Assembly (NCBI RefSeq): GCF_030767025.1
Contig: NZ_JASITE010000009.1
Location: forward strand, 62,001-126,000
Source of the DNA: Nocardia sp. CC227C
Lineage (GTDB): Bacteria; Actinomycetota; Actinomycetes; Mycobacteriales; Mycobacteriaceae
Reading direction: 5' to 3'
DNA length: 64,000 bases
The number at the start of each line of letters is the position of its first letter. Position 1 is the first letter of the stretch. The translations under genes were made by a program, and so were the position numbers. The notes under the pieces are model-generated. The model was not told the DNA's origin and searched no databases. It was given only the letters and a program-made list of their open reading frames with translations. Shown in pieces: positions 42,955 through 51,405 of this stretch.

Positions 42955-44055
42955 TCAGCGGCACGTGTACAGGGTGGCCTCGGCGAGTACGTCCAGGACA
43001 TCACCGAGGTCGCCGCGCACGCGCAGGGCCGCGCGCTGACGACGCGCCCCGTTGCCCCGATCCAGCAGGGCGGCAATGGATTCGTCGACGAAGTCACGGT
43101 CGCCGAGTGCGTCGAGCGCGGGCTGGAGGTGATCGACGAAGCCGCGCAACAGCTCCCGCACCGGAACCGGGCGGCCGTCCACCGGATGGATGCCGTCCCC
43201 GTCCAGGCCGGAGTGGGCGGCCCGCCAATAGGCCGCGCGCAGCACGTCGTCGGGGACCGCGGGCGCGCACCGCCCGGCCTCGAGTTCGCGGTGGGCCGTC
43301 ATGACGGCGGCCCGGATCAGGGTCGCCAGCAGGGCGGTCTCCTCGACGGTGGCGGGCACGTCGCTGACGCGGATCTCGACGGTGGGGAAGGAGGCCGAGG
43401 GCCGGATATCCCAGTAGACCATCTTGCGGTCCAGGATCACCCCGAGCGACAGCATCCGCTCCACGGCGGCGTCGTAGTCGGCTGCCGAGGCGAAGCGCGG
43501 TGGCGCGCCCGCGCTGGGCCAGCGCCGCCACAGCACGCTGCGCCAACTCGCGTACCCGGTGTCGCGGCCGTGGTAGACGGACGAATTGGCGGTGAGCGCC
43601 AGCAGCAGCGGCAGCCACGGCCGCAGGTGGTCGCTCACCCGCAGGGCGGCCTCGCGATCGGGGACCGCCACATGGACGTGGCAGCCACACAGCCCCTGCT
43701 CGTGGGCGAGCATGCCGAACTCCGCCTCGATGCGCCGGTACCGCGGCGTGGCGGTGACCGGCTCGTCCGGCGGCAGGGTCGGCGGCACGGCCGCGGCCAG
43801 CACGAGCGCGTCGTTCTTCTCCGCGCATGCCGACACCCCGCGCCGCAGCTCGCGCAGCTCCCGCAGCAGCTCGGCGGTGGACGAGTGCACGCGGGTGCTG
43901 ATCTCCACCTGGCAGCGGGTGAGTTCCAGTTGCAGATCGATCCCGAGATCCGCGGCGGTCCGGGCGACGTCGGCGTTCTTGCCGACGGGAGCGCCCGTGC
44001 GCGGATCCACCAGCAGCAATTCCTCTTCGACGCCTACCGTCGGCGGGGTTTCCAC
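42955..44055 (-). CDS. YbdK-family carboxylate-amine ligase (glutamate-cysteine ligase type 2)
   Basis: 366 residues if the GTG at 44055 is used, so that the protein begins METPPTVGVEEELLLVDPRTG-like (family start TVGVEEE). Upstream GTG 44079 and TTG 44094 are also in frame. GCHVHVAVPD, the ligase His pair, is intact, and IEAEFGMLAHEQG and WDIRPSASFPTVEIRVSD follow. Family members ligate glutamate to cysteine or other amines with ATP. Most actinobacteria use EgtA for ergothioneine; YbdK-type enzymes have unclear substrates. Confidence 0.85.
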   Translation of the reverse strand: METPPTVGVEEELLLVDPRTGAPVGKNADVARTAADLGIDLQLELTRCQVEISTRVHSSTAELLRELRELRRGVSACAEKNDALVLAAAVPPTLPPDEPVTATPRYRRIEAEFGMLAHEQGLCGCHVHVAVPDREAALRVSDHLRPWLPLLLALTANSSVYHGRDTGYASWRSVLWRRWPSAGAPPRFASAADYDAAVERMLSLGVILDRKMVYWDIRPSASFPTVEIRVSDVPATVEETALLATLIRAAVMTAHRELEAGRCAPAVPDDVLRAAYWRAAHSGLDGDGIHPVDGRPVPVRELLRGFVDHLQPALDALGDRDFVDESIAALLDRGNGARRQRAALRVRGDLGDVLDVLAEATLYTCR

Positions 44056-44246
44056 AGTGACCGAGTACCCCCTGATCACGTCCCATGACACCAATGCCGC
44101 AGGACTCGGACCGATTCAGCATGACGGGTGGGATCCACCGGCCACAAGGTGCGACCGGTCGGCACCGGAACCCTCGATCACCGGGCAAACCGCGAGCCCG
44201 CCGCCCCGCGCCGCGAAGCTGTCGGCGCCTCGGGCCACAATGCGGT

Positions 44247-44582
44247 ATGGCGTATGACGAGGTACTCGCGGAACGGATACGGGATGCCCTCGGCCCCGAC
44301 CTACCGGAGGTGACCGAGCGGAAGATGTTCGGCGGGCTGTGCTTCATGGTCGGCGGGAACATGGCGGTCGCCGCCAGCGGTCGGGGCGGGCTGCTGGCGC
44401 GGGTGGACCCCGCCGACACAGCGGAGCTGCTGCGCCGCGACTCCGTCGCGACCATGGTGATGGGCGGGCGGGAGATGCGGAACTGGCTGCACGTCGAGGC
44501 CGCCGCCGTGGCGGACGATGCGGCGCTGCAGGAATGGCTCGGACGCTCGGTGGCGTACGCGCGCACCCTGCCACCCAAGTAG
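44247..44582 (+). CDS. TfoX N-terminal domain protein
   Basis: 111 residues from ATG 44247. The pattern VTERKMFGGLCFMVGGNMAV, followed by LLARVDP, is that of the TfoX/Sxy N-terminal domain. In proteobacteria TfoX activates competence; the isolated domain is common in actinobacteria, where its role is unknown. It stands alone between convergent and tandem genes. Confidence 0.85.
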   Translation: MAYDEVLAERIRDALGPDLPEVTERKMFGGLCFMVGGNMAVAASGRGGLLARVDPADTAELLRRDSVATMVMGGREMRNWLHVEAAAVADDAALQEWLGRSVAYARTLPPK

Positions 44583-44653
44583 CACGCCCGGCCCGCCCCG
44601 GCCGGTGGAAGCCGTTGCCCGGGACACGCACCCGCCACGCCGCGCACCATTCC

Positions 44654-44798
44654 GGACCGCCAGGCGACCGGGGACCACCCAGGCCACCTCGGACCACCAC
44701 GTCACCGGGGACCGCCGAGCCACTTCCGACCACCATGTCGCGTCGGACCACCAGGCCATCGGGGACCAGCACGCCGCCTCGGACCATCACGTCACCGC
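44654..44798. repeat. 18-bp tandem repeat array
   Basis: GGACC recurs at 44654, 44672, 44691, 44709, (CGACC) 44727, 44745, 44763 and 44781, with a period of 18 bp and one 19-bp step. The approximate unit is GGACCACCANGNCACCTC. It fills most of the gap between the TfoX gene and the TetR gene. No start codon or ribosome-binding site supports a gene here. Confidence 0.7.
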
Positions 44799-44828
44799 CG
44801 TGAGTCGCGCGGCGGCCCGGAGGGCACC

Positions 44829-45476
44829 TCAGTCCGCCGGGCCGAAGATCCGGTCCAGCAGGCGGTCGAGCAGGACCACCGCCTCCTCCCGATTCGGGTA
44901 CCCCCCGGCCAGGCCCTGGCTGAGGCCGCCGACGGCCATGACGATCACCGCCGCGTCGGTCTCCGGGTCGACGGGCAGGCCGGGGTCGAGCCGGAGTGCG
45001 CGCTCCAGTTGGGTGGCGACCAGATTGACCAGATACTTCGGCGCGCCCATCAGATCGCCCAGGGCGATGTCCCGCCCCGACATCATGGCCTGGTTGAACG
45101 CTCCGAGCACCACGGTGTCCTCGCGCCGCTGCGCGTCCATGGGCAGCAGCGACAGCAGGATCGCCCGGGTCGCCGCGCGCGGTGACGCCCCCTCCGCCAG
45201 CTGTTCCAGCGCCGCCGCGAACCGCTTGCCCCCGTCCTCGACCACGGCCCGGTGGGTGGCGAGCAGAAACTCCTTCTTGGTGCCGAAGTAGTACTGCACC
45301 AAGCGCACCGAGATCCCGGCCTCGGCCGCCACCGACTGGAAGGTCGCCGCCTCCAGCCCGCGCCCGGCGATCACCCGCCGCACGGCGTCGGTGATCTCCC
45401 GCCGCCGCTGCTCATGGTCGACCAACCGAGGCATGTCCGCTACCACCCGTTCTTCGTCCGCGCCGGAAGGCTTCAT
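44829..45476 (-). CDS. TetR family regulator
   Basis: 215 residues from ATG 45476. The DNA-binding region is about residues 25-65 (TDAVRRVIAGRGLEAATFQS ... SVRLVQYYFGTKKEF). The VRLVQYYFGTK element is characteristic of a common actinobacterial TetR type. It is divergent from an alpha/beta hydrolase. Inverted repeats straddle its own start codon, which suggests direct self-repression and control of the hydrolase. Confidence 0.85.
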   Translation of the reverse strand: MKPSGADEERVVADMPRLVDHEQRRREITDAVRRVIAGRGLEAATFQSVAAEAGISVRLVQYYFGTKKEFLLATHRAVVEDGGKRFAAALEQLAEGASPRAATRAILLSLLPMDAQRREDTVVLGAFNQAMMSGRDIALGDLMGAPKYLVNLVATQLERALRLDPGLPVDPETDAAVIVMAVGGLSQGLAGGYPNREEAVVLLDRLLDRIFGPAD

Positions 45477-45513
45477 GATACGCCCATATCATTTTTATGG
45501 TACGTTCATATCA
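45476..45513. promoter_or_regulatory. Two operator half-site pairs between TetR and hydrolase genes
   Basis: TGATA-cgccca-TATCA (45476-45491) and TGGTA-cgttca-TATCA (45498-45513) are near-identical inverted repeats, 22 bases apart. The first overlaps the TetR start codon. Both promoters of the divergent pair are covered. Confidence 0.65.
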
Positions 45514-45536
45514 TCAAAGTAGATGAAGGGGTGGCG

Positions 45537-46493
45537 ATGGCCAAGATCGGACGATTCAAGAACGACCGGGCGCGCGCGGCGTATCTGGAGGTGTACGACG
45601 AGATGGCGGCGAAGTCACCGATCCCGTTCACCGAACAGCGGGTAGAGACCTCCTTCGGGACCACCCATGTCAGCCGGTTCGGATCCGGCGACGCCACGCC
45701 GCTGGTCCTGCTGCACCCCCTCGGCGGCAACGGCGCGGGCTGGTCCCCGGTGATCGAAGGGTTGAGCGCCGGGCGGGTCGTCTACGCCCCGGACACCATC
45801 GGCACCCCGGGCAAGAGCGTCCAGACCGCGCCCATCACCACCCCGGCCGACTTCGGCACCTGGCTCGACGAGACGCTCGCCGGACTCGGCGTGGACCGGG
45901 CGCACCTGCTCGGCTATTCCGACGGCGGCTGGCAGGCGGCCGTGGCGGGCCTGCGCAAAGCCGGGCGACTCGCCAGCGTCACCATGGTGGAGAGCGGTGG
46001 CGTACTGAAGATCCGCTGGAGCGTGCTGCTGCGGATCATGCGCTTCGCCGTCGCGCCGACCGAGAAGAACATGCGGCGGCTGAACCGGTGGCTGATGCCG
46101 GGGGTGGAGGTCTCCGAACTCGATGTGCGCGCGGCGCGCGCGTCGGTCGGCTATCGGCGGCACCTGCCCTGGGGGACGGTGCTCACCGACGCCGAACTCC
46201 GGTCGTTCACGGTGCCCACCCTGTGGGTCTTCGGGAGCGAGTCGGTGCTCGTCCATCCGGCCGAGGCCGCCGCGCGCCGGGTGCGCGAGCAGGTGCCCGC
46301 CGCCGAGGTCGAGGTGTTCGACGGCCTGGGGCACGGACTGTTCTTCGCGAATGCCGACATCGTGGTGCCTCGCATCACCGACTTCCTGCGCCGACACGAC
46401 GCCCAGCGCGCCGAATTCGACCGTCACCGCGTGTTTTCCCCGCATATCCCGGGTCGCTCAGGCAAGAATGACCCCTACACCTCCAGGTGGTAA
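45537..46493 (+). CDS. Alpha/beta hydrolase
   Basis: 318 residues from ATG 45537, with AAGGGG upstream. After a 40-residue leader (MAKIGRFKNDRARAAYLEVY), the fold starts at VLLHPLGGNGAGW. The nucleophile is Ser128 in LGYSDGG and the histidine is in GLGHGLFF. The early HPLGG oxyanion turn and the small leader recall actinobacterial esterase or epoxide-hydrolase-like proteins. It is divergent from a TetR regulator with two operators, so it is probably induced by its substrate. The substrate is unknown. Confidence 0.85.
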   Translation: MAKIGRFKNDRARAAYLEVYDEMAAKSPIPFTEQRVETSFGTTHVSRFGSGDATPLVLLHPLGGNGAGWSPVIEGLSAGRVVYAPDTIGTPGKSVQTAPITTPADFGTWLDETLAGLGVDRAHLLGYSDGGWQAAVAGLRKAGRLASVTMVESGGVLKIRWSVLLRIMRFAVAPTEKNMRRLNRWLMPGVEVSELDVRAARASVGYRRHLPWGTVLTDAELRSFTVPTLWVFGSESVLVHPAEAAARRVREQVPAAEVEVFDGLGHGLFFANADIVVPRITDFLRRHDAQRAEFDRHRVFSPHIPGRSGKNDPYTSRW

Positions 46494-46509
46494 TGCTCGA
46501 CGAGATGGT

Positions 46510-46545
46510 CCCAGCACTCCGCCCGGTGTCGGTCGGGGTGCTGGG
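46510..46545. terminator. Hairpin after the hydrolase gene
   Basis: CCCAGCAC (46510-46517) pairs with GTGCTGGG (46538-46545), with a 20-base loop that can pair further. It lies between the hydrolase stop and the L,D-transpeptidase start. Confidence 0.45.
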
Positions 46546-46571
46546 GCACGGGTAGAGAGGTCACGGACTTC

Positions 46572-47084
46572 ATGAGCAGTAACCGCAGTATCGGTCAGGC
46601 CACGCGATGCGCCGTCTATCTCGGCATCGCTTCCGCCGGACTCGCCCTGGCGGCGCCCGCGCACGCGGAGCCGCTGTGGCCCGGTGGGCCTGACGTCCCG
46701 GGCGTCCCCGCGATCGTGCCGCAGGCGGAGATCACCGCCCCGTGCACCATTCCCGAGGCCCGCGCCTGCGTTCGGCTCTCCACGAACGAGGCATGGCTGA
46801 TCGACAATCGCAAGGTGACCTTCGGTCCGACCCCGATCTCCCACGGTATGGCGGGCTACCGGACGCCGCCGGGCGCGACGCGCGTCTTCATCAAGAAGGA
46901 GTTCCACTGGAGCACAATGCATCACGCTCCCATGCACTACGCGATCTTCTACAACGGCGATATCGCCTTCCACGTGGGGCCGATCGAGCGGGAGTCGCAC
47001 GGCTGCATCCGCATGACCTGGGACGGGGCCCGCGCGTTCTACGACTACCTGAATGTCGGGGATCTGGTCGAGGTGGTGCCGTAA
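46572..47084 (+). CDS. Secreted L,D-transpeptidase
   Basis: 170 residues from ATG 46572. A signal peptide (basic N-terminus, hydrophobic core LGIASAGLALAAPAHA) is cut near residue 32. The YkuD catalytic site is Cys145 in ESHGCIRMTW, and FHVGPIER and HYAIFYNG are its usual upstream strands. It would make 3-3 cross-links in peptidoglycan or attach proteins to it. The protein is smaller than Ldt enzymes with extra Ig-like domains. Confidence 0.9.
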   Translation: MSSNRSIGQATRCAVYLGIASAGLALAAPAHAEPLWPGGPDVPGVPAIVPQAEITAPCTIPEARACVRLSTNEAWLIDNRKVTFGPTPISHGMAGYRTPPGATRVFIKKEFHWSTMHHAPMHYAIFYNGDIAFHVGPIERESHGCIRMTWDGARAFYDYLNVGDLVEVVP

Positions 47085-47303
47085 CCGATCGGCCGAAGAC
47101 ACACCGGGGCGGGTTCGCGGCGCGGCGGACCCGCCCCAGCAGTGTCGGCGCCCGGGGCAACCGATGCGATCGGCACGGATGCGCGCCGCCCGGCGTCAGC
47201 GCCCGGATGGCGCGCCGATGTGCTCACGGTGACCGCGCCGGCATCGGTGTGGAGCCACCGCGATACGCTGGCCGCGACACCGCCGCACTGGCATGCTGAC
47301 CGC

Positions 47304-48023
47304 GTGGACACCCCCGGGATAACCATCGACTTCGCGCCGGAACTGGGGCCGTTCCTGCCCGCCCGCCGCCGCGGCGCGCCCACCACGGCACGCGTGGACG
47401 GCGTCTCCACACTGGGTCACCTGGTGGAATCGCTCGGCGTGCCGCTGACCGAGGTGGGTGAGCTGCTGGTCGACGGGAAACCGGCCTCCGCCGCCCATAT
47501 TCCGGCCACCGGTCAGAGCGTGGCGGTACGGGCGGTGACCCGCCCGCAGCCGGTGCCCGGCTCGCGCTTCCTGCTCGATATCCATCTCGGCACCCTGGCC
47601 CGCCGCCTCCGCCTGCTCGGTGTTGACGCCGCCTACGAGAAGCCCGATATCGGCGACGCGGCCCTGGCCGCCCGTTCGGCCGCCGAGCGGCGCATCCTGC
47701 TCTCCCGCGACCGCGGCCTGCTGCGCCGCCGCGAGATCTTCGCGGGCGCTTACATATACAGCCACCGCCCCGCCGAACAGCTCGACGACGTGCTGTCCCG
47801 CTTCGCTCCCCCGCTGCGGCCCTGGACCCGCTGCACCGCCTGCAACGGCGCACTGCGCGAAACGGATCGGGAATCGGTGCGCGCCCTGCTGCCCGCCCAC
47901 ACCGACCATTCCTACGACTCCTTCGCCCAGTGCGAGGACTGCGGTCAGCCCTACTGGAAAGGCGCGCACCACGCCCGGCTGGACGCGATCGTGATGCACG
48001 CCCAACAACGGTACGGCGCTTGA
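47304..48023 (+). CDS. Mut7-C RNase-domain protein with ubiquitin-like N-terminus
   Basis: 239 residues from GTG 47304. A beta-grasp N-terminal region (about 1-75, VDGVSTLGHLVESLGVPLTE) precedes a PIN-like Mut7-C domain. In it, LLDIHLGTLARRLRLLGVDA, LLSRDRGLLRR and a zinc ribbon with TRCTACN and CEDCGQPYWKG are visible. Members are thought to be RNases. The longer frame from 47142 lacks the family start and is rejected. Confidence 0.85.
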   Translation: MDTPGITIDFAPELGPFLPARRRGAPTTARVDGVSTLGHLVESLGVPLTEVGELLVDGKPASAAHIPATGQSVAVRAVTRPQPVPGSRFLLDIHLGTLARRLRLLGVDAAYEKPDIGDAALAARSAAERRILLSRDRGLLRRREIFAGAYIYSHRPAEQLDDVLSRFAPPLRPWTRCTACNGALRETDRESVRALLPAHTDHSYDSFAQCEDCGQPYWKGAHHARLDAIVMHAQQRYGA

Positions 48024-48207
48024 ACTTTCGCCCCGCACCCAGGGCGTCACCCGCTGCGCGACCCGTGCGCACCGGACAGGTGGAAGTTGCGCCGGGTGCC
48101 GTTCTCACAGCGGCAGCCGAGTTGCTCGAAGGCGCTGGATCGCAACATTCTCGACGCGGCGGCATCGCGCGGTGCGACGAGCGCTGCTCGCGCTGCTGCG
48201 GACGTGA

Positions 48208-49263
48208 TCAGGCGGGCAGGCCCAGTCCCGCCGCCAGCACCGGCCAGGACTTCTCCATGGCGTCCTGCCAGTACCCCCACGAGTGGGTGCCGGTCGGCGT
48301 GAAGTCGTAGGTGGCCGGAATGCCCAAACCGTTCAATCTGGTCTGGAGGTTGCGCGTGCAGTAGTCGGTCGCGGCCTCGAGGCTGCCGCCGACCACGACC
48401 TGGTTGGCGAGCCCACCCGGACCGGGCAGGGCGTACTGCCCGTCGAGCGTGTCGTAGCGGCCGGGCATGCCGGAGCCGCTGGAGATGAACAGGTTCACCC
48501 CGCGCAGCTGGTCGGCGTGCACGTACGGATCGTTCGCGGCCCACATCGGATCGCCCTGCGGCCCGTACATGTTCGCGGAATCTCCGCCACCCGCCGCCAC
48601 CACGGTATTGACGAAGTTGTAGCCGACGGGATCGCTGATCTGCGCGCAGCCGCTGTAGGAGGCCACCGACCCGTACAGCCCCGGGGCGGCGATGGGCAGT
48701 TGCAGCACCGAGGTGCCCGCCATGGACAGTCCGGCGATGGCATTGCGCCCGGTGGTGTGCAGCGCGCGGTCGACGAGCGGCGGCAGCTCCTCGGTGAGGA
48801 AGGTCTTCCACTTGTTGACGCCCAGTGCGGGATCCGGTGCGCGCCAATCGGTGTAGTAGCTGAACCCGCCGCCGATCGGCTGCACCACATTGACGTCCTT
48901 GTCCGCCAGGAAGCCCAGCACGTCGGTCTGCTTGTTCCAGGTGGCGCTGTCCTCACCGCCGCCCGCGCCGTTGAGCAGATAGAGCGTCGGCGCGGCGGCC
49001 GAGGTGTCGGCGGGCCGCTGCACGTCGACCTCGATGTTCTTGTCCATGGCGGCCGAGTACACCCGGAGGGTCAGATGGCGGTCGTCGACGGCGTGCACCG
49101 AGACGATCTTCGATCCGTCCGCCGAGGTGCCCGCGGGCGCCACCGCGGCGGGTGCCTCGACCGCGAAGGCGGGTCCCGCCGCCGCGACGGGGAGAAGTGC
49201 GGCGGTCGCCGCCACGGCCAGGGCTGTCATGGTTCGATGTCTCGGTAAGCGCACGCGACCCAC
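48208..49263 (-). CDS. Antigen-85-like secreted mycolyltransferase/esterase
   Basis: 351 residues from GTG 49263; GTG 49254 and ATG 49230 are possible. The signal peptide (basic RVRLPRHR, then ALAVAATAALLPVAAAG) is cut near residue 35. The nucleophile is Ser180 in GLSMAGTSV and the histidine is in GTHSWGYWQ; the YLLNGAGG turn is the oxyanion region. The layout matches Ag85-type mycolyltransferases, which move mycolic acids onto trehalose and arabinogalactan. Secreted esterase is the alternative. It stands alone. Confidence 0.85.
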   Translation of the reverse strand: MGRVRLPRHRTMTALAVAATAALLPVAAAGPAFAVEAPAAVAPAGTSADGSKIVSVHAVDDRHLTLRVYSAAMDKNIEVDVQRPADTSAAAPTLYLLNGAGGGEDSATWNKQTDVLGFLADKDVNVVQPIGGGFSYYTDWRAPDPALGVNKWKTFLTEELPPLVDRALHTTGRNAIAGLSMAGTSVLQLPIAAPGLYGSVASYSGCAQISDPVGYNFVNTVVAAGGGDSANMYGPQGDPMWAANDPYVHADQLRGVNLFISSGSGMPGRYDTLDGQYALPGPGGLANQVVVGGSLEAATDYCTRNLQTRLNGLGIPATYDFTPTGTHSWGYWQDAMEKSWPVLAAGLGLPA

Positions 49264-49323
49264 CGTGCCGCAGTGAACTGAGAATTTGCTGGACGCGACC
49301 TGGCACGGTCATAAGAGGCCAGC

Positions 49324-49530
49324 TCAGCGAACCGCCAAGCGGATGCCGCCATCCAACCGGATCACCTCGCCGTTCAGCATGGGATTGCTCACGATATGCG
49401 CGACCAGTGCGGCGAACTCGTCGGGATCACCGAGCCGCCGCGGATGCGGCACCTGCTGCCCCAGCGATTCCCGGGCCTGCTCCGGCAGCGCGGCCAGCAG
49501 CGGCGTATCGAACATGCCCGGCGCGGCTCC
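49324..49530 (-). pseudogene. C-terminal remnant of a short-chain dehydrogenase
   Basis: The frame reads GMFDTPLLAALPEQARESLG, VPHPRRLGDPDEFAALVAHI and ends GEVIRLDGGIRLA. This is the normal C-terminal quarter of an SDR, close to 3-hydroxyacyl-CoA dehydrogenase type II. The cofactor loop and the Ser-Tyr-Lys catalytic set are missing because homology stops near 49530. The gene is a fragment. Confidence 0.7.
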
Positions 49531-49646
49531 TTCCGAGCGTTCCGAACGACACCATGAGTATCAGAATCAATTCTTGCTATCAACAAGAGTTCTTTTCCAT
49601 ACTTCGGAACGCGCTGCTCCCACGCCGAGCCGCCGACCGAACGCGA

Positions 49647-49675
49647 ACGGCCGCCGGCACCCATCCGGCGGCCGT
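49647..49675. terminator. Hairpin after the EthA-like gene
   Basis: An 11-bp perfect stem (49647-49657 with 49665-49675) has a 7-base loop. It lies just downstream of the leftward monooxygenase stop at 49691. Confidence 0.65.
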
Positions 49676-49690
49676 ATCGTCGACGAGTGA

Positions 49691-51196
49691 TCAGGCGGAA
49701 CGGGATTCTGCCGTCGCCACCGCGGCGGCGCGGGCCGCCCCACGGCTGAAGCGCAGCACGCCGTCCTCCAGCGCGCCCTTGCGCAGCAGCGCGCGGTCCC
49801 GGAAGTAGTTGTTCACGACCAGCCACGGGCCGCGGGTGCCCTGGCGCGGCATGACGCCGTCGCCACGCTGGATGTAGCCGGAGGTGAGCGCGCCGCCCAT
49901 GAGCGACGCCTCGGACTTGTCGCCCGCTTCGGGCACCGCGACCACCTTGGTGAATCCCTTGTCCCGCATATGGTTCAGCAGTCGGCAGAAGTATTCGGCG
50001 GCGAGGTCGGCCTTGAGGGTCCAGGAGGCGTTGGTGTAGCCGAGCACCACCATGGCATTGGGGACATTGCCGAGCAGCGACCCCTTGTAGGCGACCAGGT
50101 CGCGGGTGGCGAGGGTGTCGCCGTCCACCATCAGGGTCGCGCCGCCGAGCATCTGCACGGTCAGGCCGGTGGCGCTGATGACGATATCGGCGGGAATCTC
50201 GTCACCGGACTCGAGCTGGATGCCGGTCTCGGTGAAGGTGGCGATGCGATCGGTGACGATGGACGCCTTGCCGCCGCGCAGCACCCGGAACAGATCGCCG
50301 TTGGGCACCACGCACAGCCGCTGATCCCACGGGTCGTAGCTGGGCGTGAAGTGGCGCATGTCGATGCCGGGCCCGATCTGGGCGCGCACGGCCGCCAGCA
50401 TGAGCTTGCGGGAGAGCACCGGATTGGTGCGCGAGAGCTGGTAGCTGGCCCGCTGCAGGGCGATATTGCGGGCGCGGCCCACCTTGTAGGCGAGCTTGGC
50501 GGGCACCTTCGCCAGCTTCATGCCCACGGCGACCGGATCGTCGGCGGGCAGGGCGGCGATATAGGTGGGCGAGCGCTGCAGCATGGTCACATGCCCGGCG
50601 GTGTCGCTCATGGCCGGAACGAGGGTGATGGCGGTCGCACCGCTGCCGATCACCACCACTCGCTTGCCGGTGTAGTCCAGATCCTCGGGCCAGTGCTGCG
50701 GATGCACGATCGGCCCCTGGAACCGCTCCTCGCCGGGGAACGTCGGCCGGTAGCCGTTGTCGTAGTCGTAGTAGCCGGTGCAGCCGATCAGGAAGTTGCT
50801 GGTGTAGACCTCGGTCTCACCGGTGCGTTCGTCGTGCGCCCGCACCGTCCACAGTTCGGTCGCGCTGTCCCAGCCGGCCTCGACCACGCGGCGGCCGAAG
50901 CGGATGCGGTCGGTGACGCCGTATTCGGCGGCGGTGTCCTCGATGTACTGCCGGATGTGCGGGCCGTCGGCGAGCACCTTGGTGCCGACCCACGGACGGA
51001 AGCCGTAGCCGAAGGTGTACATATCCGAATCGGAGCGAATGCCCGGGTAGCGGAACAGATCCCAGGTGCCGCCGATGGCGGTGCGGCGCTCCAGGATCAG
51101 ATAGCTGCGCCCGGTCTCCTCCTTGGCGAGGTGGCAGGCCATGCCGATTCCGGACAGGCCCGCGCCGATGATCAGTACGTCGACATGCCGCGTCAT
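49691..51196 (-). CDS. EthA-like Baeyer-Villiger monooxygenase
   Basis: 501 residues. FAD loop IIGAGLSGIGMACHL, FRYPGIRSDSDMYTFGYGFR as in EthA, the BVMO fingerprint FQGPIVHPQHWPED, and the NADPH loop VVVIGSGATAITL are all present. It inserts oxygen next to a ketone carbon with NADPH and FAD; M. tuberculosis EthA also activates ethionamide. No adjacent EthR-type repressor is seen. A TTAGGTTA sequence lies in the divergent gap. Confidence 0.88.
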   Translation of the reverse strand: MTRHVDVLIIGAGLSGIGMACHLAKEETGRSYLILERRTAIGGTWDLFRYPGIRSDSDMYTFGYGFRPWVGTKVLADGPHIRQYIEDTAAEYGVTDRIRFGRRVVEAGWDSATELWTVRAHDERTGETEVYTSNFLIGCTGYYDYDNGYRPTFPGEERFQGPIVHPQHWPEDLDYTGKRVVVIGSGATAITLVPAMSDTAGHVTMLQRSPTYIAALPADDPVAVGMKLAKVPAKLAYKVGRARNIALQRASYQLSRTNPVLSRKLMLAAVRAQIGPGIDMRHFTPSYDPWDQRLCVVPNGDLFRVLRGGKASIVTDRIATFTETGIQLESGDEIPADIVISATGLTVQMLGGATLMVDGDTLATRDLVAYKGSLLGNVPNAMVVLGYTNASWTLKADLAAEYFCRLLNHMRDKGFTKVVAVPEAGDKSEASLMGGALTSGYIQRGDGVMPRQGTRGPWLVVNNYFRDRALLRKGALEDGVLRFSRGAARAAAVATAESRSA

Positions 51197-51405
51197 TGAG
51201 GTACTCGCTTCGTCTGGTCACGCCCCGTACACCGTCGTCGGAGCCTCCCCGCATGGTAGGTGTTATTTTAGGTTACGTCTACTCTGGCGGCGAGAAAGCC
51301 CGGTCCAGCGGCACGCCCGCCGAGTCGGCCTTGCTGGCGCGGCACGCACGGTCACGACAGACTGGAGACCGTGAATGCCATGCAGGACCTTCGAAGGGGC
51401 CCGCG

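Noticed and set aside
48047..48207. Minus-strand coding-like stretch after the Ag85-like gene
   Set aside because: It gives only about 33-50 residues, with no start signal and no recognisable pattern.
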